Part shown: piece after piece, positions 1-7,765 of the stretch
Layout of the letters: each line of letters starts with the position of its first letter
Position numbering within the stretch: the stretch's first letter is position 1
Source of the DNA: an uncultured Prevotella sp.
GTDB taxonomy: Bacteria; Bacteroidota; Bacteroidia; Bacteroidales; Bacteroidaceae
NCBI GenBank assembly: GCA_946623195.1
Contig: CAMOQW010000056.1
Coordinates: 1-11,175, forward strand
Direction of reading: 5' to 3'
DNA: 11,175 nucleotides
Translations under genes and position numbers: made by a program
Notes under the pieces: model-generated
Database searches by the model: none
Told to the model about the DNA's origin: nothing
The model's input: the letters and a program-made list of their open reading frames with translations, nothing else

Positions 1-64
1 ATGGGACCTATCTCGACGACCCACGCCACGCCTATGTTTAACTTTTTAATTTTTTATGTCCATT

Positions 65-99
65 TTTGTTGTCTATGTGTGAAATAATTCGTAACTTTG
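65..99 (+). promoter_or_regulatory. Bacteroidota-type promoter for the beta-barrel gene
   Basis: The -7 box TAACTTTG at 92-99 is an exact match to the Bacteroidota consensus TAnnTTTG. A TTTGTTG stretch at 65-71 supplies the -33 TTTG/TTG element; from the TTG at 69-71 the spacer to the -7 box is 20 bases, which is the usual spacing. Transcription would begin a few bases after 99, giving a leader of roughly 15 bases before the ATG at 122. The surrounding sequence is AT-rich, as expected. The match to both boxes with correct spacing makes this the best promoter in the window. Confidence 0.75.
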
Positions 100-121
100 T
101 ACATCAGAAAACATATACGAT

Positions 122-808
122 ATGAAAAGGTTGATTATTTTAGCAGGTGCTATGTGCTGTTTATTGAGCACGAACGCACAGACAGAGAGCAGTAGATGGT
201 CATTGGTGCCTAAGGTAGGTGCAAATCTTATTTTCAGCGAGCCTTTGGATGTACTTTGTGGTGTAACGGCTGGTGCCGACATCGATTGGCGAGTCAGTAG
301 TAGGATAGCTCTGTCGTCGGGCTTATCCTATTCGTATCAGCGCTATGGCTTCAAAGAGCCCATAAAATCTAATATCAGCGAGCCCACCAATCCAGTCCGT
401 GATGGTCGGCTGGTCATTCCGCTCATGGTAAGGGCCTATGTATGGAAAGGGCTTTCGCTATCGGCCGGTATTCAGGCTAATTTCCGTTTGCATTCTGGCA
501 TGTCCGACCATGTTGACCGTCAGGTAGTCGTGCCGCCTATAATTGAAATGAATGACAGGGGAAACCATATCTCTTACACTGGTACTGCGATGGATGCCAC
601 TTATTTCTCGCTGCCAGTAGGCATCTCTTATGAGTATCGTAATTTCATAATCGACGTGCGGTATATCTTTGGGCTCCAGAATCTGAGAATACATGTGAAC
701 AGAACAACAGATTGGTTTGCCACTACAACGCATAATACATATGTGTGTTGGGATAGCCAAAAGGTTAACCAACTCCAGCTAACCTTGGGTTATCGTATAG
801 GATTGTAG
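122..808 (+). CDS. Outer-membrane beta-barrel protein (PorT/OMP_b-brl_2-like)
   Basis: A 228-residue protein with a Sec signal peptide (residues 1-19, positively charged MKRL, hydrophobic core, cleavage predicted at TNA|Q). The rest alternates polar and hydrophobic residues in short amphipathic strands separated by turns, with aromatic girdle residues, for example the strands around SLPVGISYEYRNF and the closing LQLTLGYRIGL. This is the pattern of the small outer-membrane beta-barrels (porin-like family with beta-barrel domain) common in Bacteroidota. No catalytic motif is visible, and the specific role is unknown. The start is fixed by the promoter immediately upstream and the signal peptide. 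Its base composition is visibly lower in G+C than the glycosidase operon, and it is transcribed towards that operon, so it is probably functionally separate. The family is inferred from pattern, not from a search. Confidence 0.7.
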   Translation: MKRLIILAGAMCCLLSTNAQTESSRWSLVPKVGANLIFSEPLDVLCGVTAGADIDWRVSSRIALSSGLSYSYQRYGFKEPIKSNISEPTNPVRDGRLVIPLMVRAYVWKGLSLSAGIQANFRLHSGMSDHVDRQVVVPPIIEMNDRGNHISYTGTAMDATYFSLPVGISYEYRNFIIDVRYIFGLQNLRIHVNRTTDWFATTTHNTYVCWDSQKVNQLQLTLGYRIGL

Positions 809-866
809 TAAACATGCTGTTGCAGGTCAGAGAATCGTCCTCAGATCTAAGCATCATGCAGAATGG

Positions 867-1087
867 ATACCTATTAAGATTTCAAGGTTCAGAAGCAGAA
901 GACAAAGCCCAGACTCTACGACCCCGAAACGGGCGACTACCTCAACGACGAGACGATGAAGGTCATCGAAGATGCGCACAAGGGCATCGGCGTGACGCAC
1001 CAACACGTCGCGTGGTTACGTAGTCGTGCAGCGGTCTGCCCAGGAAATCAGGGAGCGCCAGCACTTGTCTCTGTATCTTTGTGTTGA
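867..1087 (+). pseudogene. Frameshifted coding remnant, possibly RelB/DinJ antitoxin C-terminus
   Basis: This is the only protein-like content of the 303-base gap between the convergent genes. Reading from 867 gives IPIKIS. In another frame, from 878, the text continues as KTKPRLYDPETG and DYLNDETMKVIEDAHKGIG, open to a TGA at 1085-1087. Residues after about 990 look non-native. An IPF-E-I motif followed by a charged linker and a short helical tail is typical of the C-terminal half of RelB/DinJ family antitoxins, so this may be the end of such a gene. No start codon, no N-terminal ribbon-helix-helix segment and no toxin gene are present, so it looks like a decayed fragment. The overlapping 69-residue open frame at 814-1023 reads partly in a third frame and is not a convincing gene. 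The assignment is from memory of the family and is weak; the evidence for a frameshifted fragment is better than the evidence for its identity. Confidence 0.35.
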
Positions 1088-1111
1088 AATATTAAGTTCT
1101 GTCAGTCCGCT

Positions 1112-2566
1112 TTAATCGGTGCGCCGGAAGTTCCACTTGGAATTGTCGCTTTGGAAGTCGTAGGGGGCCAGGGTAGGGGTGCTGTCGCCGGCAGAATAGA
1201 GCACGTAGCGGGTGTTCAGCCCTTCGCGGCCAGGGATGACCTTGGGCAGCAGACGGTAGGTGCCGTCGGTGAGCTGCTCGATGCGCCAGAGCTGTTCGGG
1301 AGCACCCGTAAACTGGGGCACGGTGGTCAGTTCGAGGTCGGCAGTGGCAGCCAGAGCACGGTCGGTGCCGGCAATGACAATCTTATAGTAGGGCCCCCCC
1401 AGATAGCCTCCCGCCTCCGGGACAGCCGTAATGGTCCAGTGCTGGTTGGGACGGAACATATAGTCGGTGCAGCGCAGCCCGATGTTACCCTGCGGCCAGG
1501 AGCCGATGACATCGGCCAACTGCTGGTTGGCAATGGGGACAACGGGTTTGGTGAGGTCGATGGCCCAGAAGCGTTCGCGCTGCTGTGGGATGCGCACGAA
1601 GTCGGTGCCCAGTTCCAGTGCATAGCCACGCCGTTCAGAGGCTATCTCGTAGCTGCCCTCCCGGAACGGCTCACCGGCCACCGGCCATCCGTTGCGCCAG
1701 AGGAGAGGCAGTATGCCCAACACGGAGCGGCCCCCCATGTCGAAGTCGGCTTCGAAATGGCACGACATCACCTCAACACCCTCGTCGATAATGGTACGTC
1801 CGAAGTGTCCCGGACCCGTCTTGCGGTTGCCAGCGGCAATGACCATGCGCCCGCCGCCGTGGAACATGTCGCGCCCCACGTTGTCGAGATAAGGTCCGGT
1901 GACCTGACGTGAGCGTCCCACCACGATGTTGTAGGTAGAGTTGACGCCATCGCAGCAGGTGCCGTGGGTGCCTAAGAGGTAGTACCAGCCGTCGCGATAG
2001 AGCAGGTCGGTGGCCTCGCAGTCGATGGCAATATCCTGTTCCACGTTGCCCTGGATGCGCTCACCCGTCTTGGGGTCGAGTTCGATGAGTCGGATGCTGC
2101 CGAAGTAGGTGCCATAGGAGGCCCAGAGGCGTCCCGTCGTGGGGTCTAACAGCAGCGAGGGGTCGATGGCGTCGCAGTCCTCCAAGCCATCGCTGGAAGC
2201 CACCTCGACGGCCTCCGTCCACTTGAAGTCGGGCGACTTCGGATCGAGCGTCTTGTTCCACATGGTCAGGATGCGCCCGTTGTGGCCGCCACCCAGTCCG
2301 CCGCCCGTAGCACCGTAGATGCACAGGTAGCGGTCGCCGATTTTCATCACGTCAGGTGCTGCTCCGCGCCCGGGCCGGTCAGCACCTCCGTGCCACGACC
2401 AGCCGTCGTCGGAAATGAGTCCGCCGCCCCCCGTGCCGAAGGTATAGAACTTGCCGTCGCACTCGGCAATGGTCGACGGGTCGTGAATGTAGGGCTGACC
2501 CACTTGCGCCTGACAGAGCGAGGCATGAGCAACGAGTAGTGAAAGGAGGATGATATGCTGTTTCAT
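1112..2566 (-). CDS. GH43 arabinanase-like glycosidase with ricin-type C-terminal domain
   Basis: A 484-residue secreted protein, last gene of the operon. Residues 1-20 are a Sec signal (cleavage near CQA|Q). Residues 26-300 form a five-bladed GH43 propeller. The expected carboxylate triad is visible: Asp29 (IHDPS, general base), Asp135 (DAIDPS, pKa modulator) and Glu184 (DCEATD, general acid). CCDGVNSTYNIVVGRS at about 204-219 is a hallmark of endo-1,5-alpha-L-arabinanase-type members, and His254 (GPGHFGRT) fits their metal-binding histidine. Residues 370-484 carry three QxW-like motifs (NQHWTI, EQLWRI, SKWNF), suggesting a ricin-like beta-trefoil (CBM13-like) that may bind sugar. The likely activity is cleavage of alpha-1,5-arabinan or arabinosyl linkages in the periplasm or at the surface, but in GH43 the exact substrate cannot be read from motifs. 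Its start lies 3 nt after the previous stop codon. A cysteine at 18 is preceded by Leu, so it is not a lipobox. Confidence 0.85.
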   Translation of the reverse strand: MKQHIILLSLLVAHASLCQAQVGQPYIHDPSTIAECDGKFYTFGTGGGGLISDDGWSWHGGADRPGRGAAPDVMKIGDRYLCIYGATGGGLGGGHNGRILTMWNKTLDPKSPDFKWTEAVEVASSDGLEDCDAIDPSLLLDPTTGRLWASYGTYFGSIRLIELDPKTGERIQGNVEQDIAIDCEATDLLYRDGWYYLLGTHGTCCDGVNSTYNIVVGRSRQVTGPYLDNVGRDMFHGGGRMVIAAGNRKTGPGHFGRTIIDEGVEVMSCHFEADFDMGGRSVLGILPLLWRNGWPVAGEPFREGSYEIASERRGYALELGTDFVRIPQQRERFWAIDLTKPVVPIANQQLADVIGSWPQGNIGLRCTDYMFRPNQHWTITAVPEAGGYLGGPYYKIVIAGTDRALAATADLELTTVPQFTGAPEQLWRIEQLTDGTYRLLPKVIPGREGLNTRYVLYSAGDSTPTLAPYDFQSDNSKWNFRRTD

Positions 2567-2569
2567 GAT

Positions 2570-4132
2570 TTACTGGATGTTGAAGTTGGTGATGGGTTGA
2601 TTGTTCTCGTCGATGAAGCGTACGCACATGTCGCTCAGGCCCGGTCCGTTGATGACGGCACAGCGCAGGATGTTGCGCCCCTTCTTCAGCGTCACGCGGC
2701 CCGACATGCCGTCGTCTTCCACCATGCGGCGGTCGCCTTCGAGCAGCAGCACTTCCTCGCCGTTGAGCCACCAGATGGAGGCTCCGTTGCTGCCGGCCGC
2801 CAGTCGCACGTTGGGCATGTCGTCAGGGCAGTCGACGACGGTGACGGCCCAGAAGAGCGAGCCGTAGGTTTGCTGGCCCCACTTCTCGGCGAATCGGAAG
2901 AGTCGGACGTTGTAGGTGCGGCTGTCCAGCGTGTGCCATCTGAGGTCCTGCTTGTCTACTTTCGTCTTCTGTCCGTTGCGCGGCAGGATGGTCAACTGGT
3001 CCTTGAACCACTGCTTGGCAAACGTCTCGCGCAACCATGCGTTGGTGAAGATGACATTTGAGCGGATGTCCTGCTTGATGGGTTCCAGGAGGATCCAGCG
3101 GCGGATGTAGCCGTCGAGGTTAGGGCGCAGGGGTGCAGCCTTTGCAGGCACTTCAGAGAAATACTGACGGTTGTTGGTCTTGGCTGTGGCAATGCCGTGT
3201 GGCGTCTCGTGGATGAGGGGGATGGTGCCGTCGGCATTGAATGTCACCCGTTCGATGCATACCGATCGGCGCTTGTCGTCACTGGGTGAATAGTGGTTGG
3301 TATGGTAGAACAGATACCACTGCCCCTGATACTCCACAAACGAGTGGTGGTTGGTCCAGCATCCGTTGGCATGTTCGTCCATGAAGACCCCCTTGAACTG
3401 CCACGGTCCGAGCGGCGACTTCGACATGGCGTAGGCCAGCGTCTCGGTGGGGTTGGCACCATTGACCTTGCTGCCCCGTACCCACGGGAAGGTCAGGTAG
3501 TACCAGTCGCCACGCCTGAAGACGAACGGCCCCTCCTTGAACCCCTCGGGCAGCCCCTCCATCACGGTGCTCTCACCATCCAACTGCTTCATGTCGTTCT
3601 TCAGGCGTGCTCCGCGAATGCCCATGCCGCTCCAGTAGATGTAGGCCTGGCCGTCGGTGTCGACGAGTACGCAGGGGTCGATGCCCATGACATCCTTGAT
3701 GGGTTCAGCCTCACACGTGAACGGCCCCTCGGGACGGTTGGCAGTGGCCATGCCGATGGCGAAACCACGACCCTCACGTGGCGCGTCGGGGAAGTAGAAG
3801 TAGTATTTGCCCCCCTTCTCTACACAGTCGGGTGCCCACATGGAGTAACCGTCGGGCTTTCCCCAGGGCACTTGCTGCTGGGTCAGGATGACACCGTGGT
3901 CGGTCCAGTCGAGCAGATTGGCAGACGAGAAAACATGGTAGTCCTCCATGCAGAACCAGTCCTTGCGCTGGCCCTCAGGGGGCACGATGTCGTGGGAGGG
4001 GTAGAGGTACACCTTGTTGTTAAATACACGCGCCGTAGGGTCGGCCGTGAACTGGTCGTGGATAATGGGGTTCTGGGCCACTGCTGTCAGGCATGTCCAT
4101 GCCGTCAGCGTTGTGAAGGCTAATCTTTTCAT
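2570..4132 (-). CDS. GH43 glycosidase with conserved extra C-terminal module
   Basis: A 520-residue protein starting MKRLAFTTLTAW, with a Sec signal cleaved near AVA|Q (residue 19/20). The open frame extends 50 codons further upstream (to 4282), but that extension lies wholly inside the preceding gene, is rich in Arg and His and has no signal peptide. The ATG at 4132 shares one base with the upstream stop (TAATG), which marks it as the translationally coupled start. Residues 23-315 are a GH43 propeller with Asp31 (ADPTAR), Asp152 (GIDPCV) and Glu200 (KEGPF) as the catalytic triad, plus His262/263 (TNHHSF). Residues about 335-520 form a second, beta-rich module (RRWILLEP, LRWHTLD, FWAVTVV, WWLNGEE, LKKGRNILRCAVINGPG) resembling galactose-binding-like accessory domains of Bacteroides enzymes. 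GH43 members in such operons are usually arabinofuranosidases or beta-xylosidases; which one applies here is not decidable. Confidence 0.88.
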   Translation of the reverse strand: MKRLAFTTLTAWTCLTAVAQNPIIHDQFTADPTARVFNNKVYLYPSHDIVPPEGQRKDWFCMEDYHVFSSANLLDWTDHGVILTQQQVPWGKPDGYSMWAPDCVEKGGKYYFYFPDAPREGRGFAIGMATANRPEGPFTCEAEPIKDVMGIDPCVLVDTDGQAYIYWSGMGIRGARLKNDMKQLDGESTVMEGLPEGFKEGPFVFRRGDWYYLTFPWVRGSKVNGANPTETLAYAMSKSPLGPWQFKGVFMDEHANGCWTNHHSFVEYQGQWYLFYHTNHYSPSDDKRRSVCIERVTFNADGTIPLIHETPHGIATAKTNNRQYFSEVPAKAAPLRPNLDGYIRRWILLEPIKQDIRSNVIFTNAWLRETFAKQWFKDQLTILPRNGQKTKVDKQDLRWHTLDSRTYNVRLFRFAEKWGQQTYGSLFWAVTVVDCPDDMPNVRLAAGSNGASIWWLNGEEVLLLEGDRRMVEDDGMSGRVTLKKGRNILRCAVINGPGLSDMCVRFIDENNQPITNFNIQ

Positions 4133-5733
4133 TATTCTTCGGTCTTGTTGTATTTGAATTCGTCGATGTCCACATAGCCCCCCTTCTTCTTCGTGGCATA
4201 GCAGAAGATGCCAAATTTGGTGCCCATGAAGAAGCGTCGGTAGTCGAACACCATGCGGTAGTCGGAGCCTATCTTGGTCCACTGTGCTCCGTCGAAACTA
4301 TAATAGAACGTCGCCAGGTCGCGACCGCCGCCCCGTCCGTTGGGCCGGAAGTCGCCGTCAATGCGCAGCCATATCTTCTGGCCGTTGACGGGCACGCTCT
4401 CTATCAGCTTCTCGTCGACGGCCGTCACCGCCTTTTCGCGGTCTGTCAGCCGTACCGACTGTTCCAGCATGGACAGCGAAAGCCGCTTGCCCGTCTTCTT
4501 GACGGTCAGCAGCCCCGAGTCGCCATTGAAGGCCGCTAGTCCGGCACAGTCGCCATCGCGCATTTTCGACAGGTCCATACTGATGGCACCGCTGCACGTG
4601 GGACCCTCCATGCGCTGGGTCAGCGTGTTGGGAGCCAGATAGATGCTGCCGACCACCCGGCTGGTCTTCAGCCGGAGGAACCCCGGCCGTTCCGACAGCG
4701 ACCATGCCTCGTCGACGGGGTTGTGGTTCCACTGCCAGTGCAGGCCTAACTGCTGACTGCTGAAGTCGTCGCTCTTGACGATGGCGGCAGCGGGCTGTCC
4801 GCTGACCAGCGGGCGCATGGTATCGGGCACCTTGCCGTTTTCGTCGCCCAGCATCGGCCATCCGTCAATCCAGCGGCAGGGCATCAGCGTGAGCACACGC
4901 CCCACGCCGCCACGGTCCTGGAAGATGATGCCGTACCAGTCGCCGTCCTGGGTGTCGACGATGGTGCCCTGCGCCTCGTGTGGGAAGCCGCCGAAGTCGC
5001 TTTGCAGGATGACCTGCTTCTCATACGGACCCTGTATGTTGTCGGCCCTGTAGCACACCTCGCGGCGGTAGCGGCCCGGTGCCCACGTGTGGGAAATCAT
5101 GAGCAGGTAGTAGCGTCCGTTGTGCTTGATCATGCGCGACCCCTCCAACAGTCCCTTCTCGTCCTCCTCACGCTGGAAAATGCGGCGGTGCGAACCCTCG
5201 ATGACGTCGGAGAGGTCCTGTTTCAGTTCCATCATCTCGCCAGTGCCATAGACGACATAGACGCGGTCGTCATCGTCGAAGAACAGCGAGCAGTCGTGGA
5301 AGTGGCGCATGCGCGACACCAGCGTCCAGGGACCTTCGGCCTTATCGGCCGAGAAGATGTAGGTCTTGCCCACATCACCCGGTTCGTTGGGAGCCAGCAG
5401 TGCATAGAACTTGCCCTTGTGGTACTTCAGCGAGGTGGCCCACTGGCCGCGTCCATAGACGGTGCCTTCCTGCAGGTCGTACTTGGGCGAGTCGGTGAGT
5501 CGGTTGAAGATGTAGCTCACCGTCTCCCAGTTCTTGAGGTCCTTGGAGGCCATGACCGGCGCGCCGGGCATGAGATGCATCGTCGTAGTCACCAGATAGA
5601 AGGTGTCGCCCACGCGGATGACATCGGGGTCGGGTACGTCGGCCCACAGCATCGGGTTGTGAATTTTTCCGTCGCCCGCCATGGCTGCCATGAGCGACAG
5701 CTGGACCGCCAGCAGTGTGAAGAGTCTTCTCAT
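4132..5733 (-). CDS. GH43 (subfamily 12-like) arabinofuranosidase/beta-xylosidase with GH43_C2 domain
   Basis: A 533-residue secreted glycosidase, third in the operon. The signal peptide covers residues 1-19 (cleavage AMA|G). Residues 24-300 form the GH43 propeller: Asp35 (DVPDPDVIRVGD, general base), Asp147 (FHDCSLFFD) and Glu197 (LLEGSRM, general acid), followed by a conserved PHEAQGTIVD segment. Residues about 320-528 match the beta-xylosidase C-terminal concanavalin A-like sandwich (GH43_C2): FSSQQLGLHWQWNHNP, then the RPGFLRLKT and FYYSFDGAQWTKIG strands. This two-domain architecture is common in Bacteroidota arabinoxylan loci, where members remove alpha-L-arabinofuranose from xylan or act as xylosidases; the subfamily 12 label is from memory of the pattern. 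Only one base (TAAGATG) separates its start from the upstream GH51 stop, and its stop overlaps the next start by one base, indicating tight translational coupling. Confidence 0.88.
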   Translation of the reverse strand: MRRLFTLLAVQLSLMAAMAGDGKIHNPMLWADVPDPDVIRVGDTFYLVTTTMHLMPGAPVMASKDLKNWETVSYIFNRLTDSPKYDLQEGTVYGRGQWATSLKYHKGKFYALLAPNEPGDVGKTYIFSADKAEGPWTLVSRMRHFHDCSLFFDDDDRVYVVYGTGEMMELKQDLSDVIEGSHRRIFQREEDEKGLLEGSRMIKHNGRYYLLMISHTWAPGRYRREVCYRADNIQGPYEKQVILQSDFGGFPHEAQGTIVDTQDGDWYGIIFQDRGGVGRVLTLMPCRWIDGWPMLGDENGKVPDTMRPLVSGQPAAAIVKSDDFSSQQLGLHWQWNHNPVDEAWSLSERPGFLRLKTSRVVGSIYLAPNTLTQRMEGPTCSGAISMDLSKMRDGDCAGLAAFNGDSGLLTVKKTGKRLSLSMLEQSVRLTDREKAVTAVDEKLIESVPVNGQKIWLRIDGDFRPNGRGGGRDLATFYYSFDGAQWTKIGSDYRMVFDYRRFFMGTKFGIFCYATKKKGGYVDIDEFKYNKTEE

Positions 5734-5734
5734 C

Positions 5735-7747
5735 TTACAGCGTGTATTCTATCATGACAAACGAATAGGGAGCCAGCTCCAGCTGCTGCTTCTTCTCGGC
5801 CTTGATGGTGGACACCTGCGGACTAATGGGCTGCTGCTCGTAGTTGTTCTCGGCATCAGCCGGTCCGCAGAGCACGGTCTTGGTGGCCGTCTTCTTCATC
5901 GAGCGGAAGCGCGACAGGTTGAGCGTGGCTGTCTTGGTCTCGGCACTGGCGTTGCACAGCTTCACGTAGAGACGGCGCGTCTTCACGTTGAGCACCACCG
6001 ACTGGCCGTAGGGACTTTTCTCCACGGGCTGAACCACGCCGGCCTCGTCGCCCTGGAAGGTGACGCAGTCGCCATAGTAGTACTGGCCCGACGATTGGCC
6101 GAACATCTGCTGTACGTAGTAGCTGCAGGTGAGGTAGGGACGCTCGTTGTCGAAATAGATGAGGTCGGGATTCCAGTTGGTGGCATTCTTACGGGCGAAG
6201 AGCGGAGCATAGCTGGTCATGCACACCACGTCGCCGTTGCGCTCCACATGCAACAGGTAGAGACCCTCGGCCAGGGCATCGATGAGTTTCTTGTCCTTGG
6301 CGGCATATTCGCCGAGATACACCTTGGTCTTGCGGTCGCGGGGATACTTGTCGTACTGGCGACTCTCCAGGAAATACTTGTTGGGCTCGTAGTAGTGCTC
6401 GTCGATGATGGGCATGCCCAGCTCTTCAGCCAGTTTCCATCCTGCCTCATAGTCGGGATTCTCGGGGTGGGAGCCGGGACCTGCCGTGCCAACGATGACA
6501 ATCTCGGGGTGTTTTTCCGTCACCTTATTATATATATAGCGGAAACGCTTGCTGAACTCAGGCGAAATCTTCTCCTCGTTGCCGATGCCCAGGAACTTCA
6601 GTCCGAAAGGCTTGGGATGCCCCTGCTCGGCGCGCAGTTTAGCCCACTTCGAGGTGGCAGGGTCGCCGTTGGCCCACTCGATGAGGTCGAGGGCATCTTG
6701 TACCCACTCGTCCATTTCCGACATGGGGCAGACATCCTGAGCCTGCTGTGGCCACATGTTCCAACCGCCGTTGGCACCCTGGCAGCTGACACCACAGGGC
6801 AGGATGGGCACGGGCTGCATGCCCAGGTCTTCGCAGAACTGGAAATACTCATAGTAGCCCAGTCCCATCGACTGATGGTAGCCCCAGGTGTTCTTCAGGG
6901 CGCGACGCTGTTCGCGGGGACCGATGGTGGTCTTCCAGCGGTAGGTGTTCCAGAAGCCGTCGCCACCTCCGTGCACCACACATCCGCCCGGGAAGCGCAT
7001 GAAGCGTGGCTTTAGGTCGGCCAGGGCCTGAGCGAGATCCTTGCGCAGGCCATGACCTTTATAGGTATCCTGAGGCATCAGCGATGCCATGTCGATGTCG
7101 ATGTCGCCCGTGTTGAGCACGAGAATCTGGAGTGCCGCCTTCTTGCAGTCGACAGTGGGCGTCAGCACGGTCTCGTAGCGCTGCCACGAAGTGGCACTTG
7201 CCTTCATGAATCCTTCGGCCAGCAGTTTGGGGTCTTTGCCCCAGCCCTGCGGTTCTACAAGAGCGATGCGGATGTCCTTGTCACCGCCTTTGACATTGCG
7301 CAGGAAGGCTGAGAAATGATACTGGGCACCGGCTTTCACCGAGATGCCGTCGAAACCGTTGTTCTGAAGACCGAATCCTTTCCACCCCTTATAGTCGTAA
7401 TACTCCTTGACGCGCTCGGTGGTGAGTCGCATGTAGGTGGGATTGTTGGGGTGCAGGGGTTGGTCCATGCGGACGGTCAGCGTGCCCAGGGAGTGGCCCG
7501 GGCGCACCTGTTGCCAGGCCGTGCCGGGCCCCCAGCCGTCATGTTCGGCAGGACTGAACTCAAAGGAGCCGTTCTGCAGCAGTTCGGCATAGAGTCCGCC
7601 GTCGGCACTTGACGAGATGTCTTCGAAGAAGATGCCGATAAGTTCGTCACTGATAGCCTTGCCGCCAGCAGGAGCGGTCATCGGCTTCTGGGCCTGGAGC
7701 CCGATGGCTGCCATCATGAGGGCAGCAAGGAAGGTGTTGCGTTTCAT
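5735..7747 (-). CDS. GH51 alpha-L-arabinofuranosidase, secreted
   Basis: A 670-residue exo-acting retaining arabinofuranosidase, predicted to release terminal alpha-L-arabinofuranose from arabinoxylan or arabino-oligosaccharides. Residues 1-19 are a Sec signal (LQA|Q). The mature N-terminus has the GH51 opening (ISDELIGIFFEDIS, 32-45; GLYAELLQNGSFE, 51-63) followed by an inserted beta-sandwich of CBM4_9 type, about residues 64-215. The TIM barrel follows (RFPGGCVVHG at 251-260). Glu391 in FLGIGNEE is the acid/base and Glu480 in VYLGEYAA is the nucleophile. The C-terminal residues 590-670 are the usual beta-sandwich. Length is normal for Bacteroidota extracellular GH51 and both catalytic residues are intact. 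The gene lies 18 nt after GH98, with no promoter motif in the gap, and 1 nt before the GH43 gene. Unlike typical cytoplasmic AbfA of Gram-positives, this one has an export signal. Confidence 0.93.
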   Translation of the reverse strand: MKRNTFLAALMMAAIGLQAQKPMTAPAGGKAISDELIGIFFEDISSSADGGLYAELLQNGSFEFSPAEHDGWGPGTAWQQVRPGHSLGTLTVRMDQPLHPNNPTYMRLTTERVKEYYDYKGWKGFGLQNNGFDGISVKAGAQYHFSAFLRNVKGGDKDIRIALVEPQGWGKDPKLLAEGFMKASATSWQRYETVLTPTVDCKKAALQILVLNTGDIDIDMASLMPQDTYKGHGLRKDLAQALADLKPRFMRFPGGCVVHGGGDGFWNTYRWKTTIGPREQRRALKNTWGYHQSMGLGYYEYFQFCEDLGMQPVPILPCGVSCQGANGGWNMWPQQAQDVCPMSEMDEWVQDALDLIEWANGDPATSKWAKLRAEQGHPKPFGLKFLGIGNEEKISPEFSKRFRYIYNKVTEKHPEIVIVGTAGPGSHPENPDYEAGWKLAEELGMPIIDEHYYEPNKYFLESRQYDKYPRDRKTKVYLGEYAAKDKKLIDALAEGLYLLHVERNGDVVCMTSYAPLFARKNATNWNPDLIYFDNERPYLTCSYYVQQMFGQSSGQYYYGDCVTFQGDEAGVVQPVEKSPYGQSVVLNVKTRRLYVKLCNASAETKTATLNLSRFRSMKKTATKTVLCGPADAENNYEQQPISPQVSTIKAEKKQQLELAPYSFVMIEYTL

Positions 7748-7765
7748 ATTGCGTGTTGGATTTTT

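Noticed and set aside
1..41. Possible C-terminal end of an upstream plus-strand gene (GTYLDDPRHAYV then TAA at 39-41)
   Set aside because: Twelve codons look protein-like and are GC-richer than what follows, but this is too short to support a gene call.
814..1023. 69-codon open frame starting MLLQVRESS as a gene
   Set aside because: Its C-terminal half is an Arg-rich out-of-frame reading of the more protein-like text in another frame; it has no promoter of its own and starts 5 bases after the previous stop.
1065..1081. TATCTTTG (1074-1081), a -7 promoter box match on the plus strand
   Set aside because: The nearest TTG is only 6 bases upstream instead of about 20, and no plus-strand gene follows; it points into the 3' end of the operon.
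3293..4123. 276-codon plus-strand open frame opposite a GH43 gene
   Set aside because: Antisense shadow of the GH43 coding sequence with no independent coding signals; the same applies to plus-strand frames at 1151-1912, 2555-3061, 4978-5757 and 9530-10030.
4133..4282. 50-codon upstream extension of the second GH43 gene
   Set aside because: It lies inside the preceding GH43 gene, lacks a signal peptide and has a shadow-like composition; the ATG at 4132 gives a proper signal peptide and a TAATG coupling junction.
5681..7015. 444-codon plus-strand open frame opposite the GH51 gene
   Set aside because: It is fully antisense to an intact GH51 with both catalytic residues, has no promoter or signal peptide, and its Leu/Val/Gly/His-rich composition is typical of a shadow frame created by GC-rich codons on the other strand.
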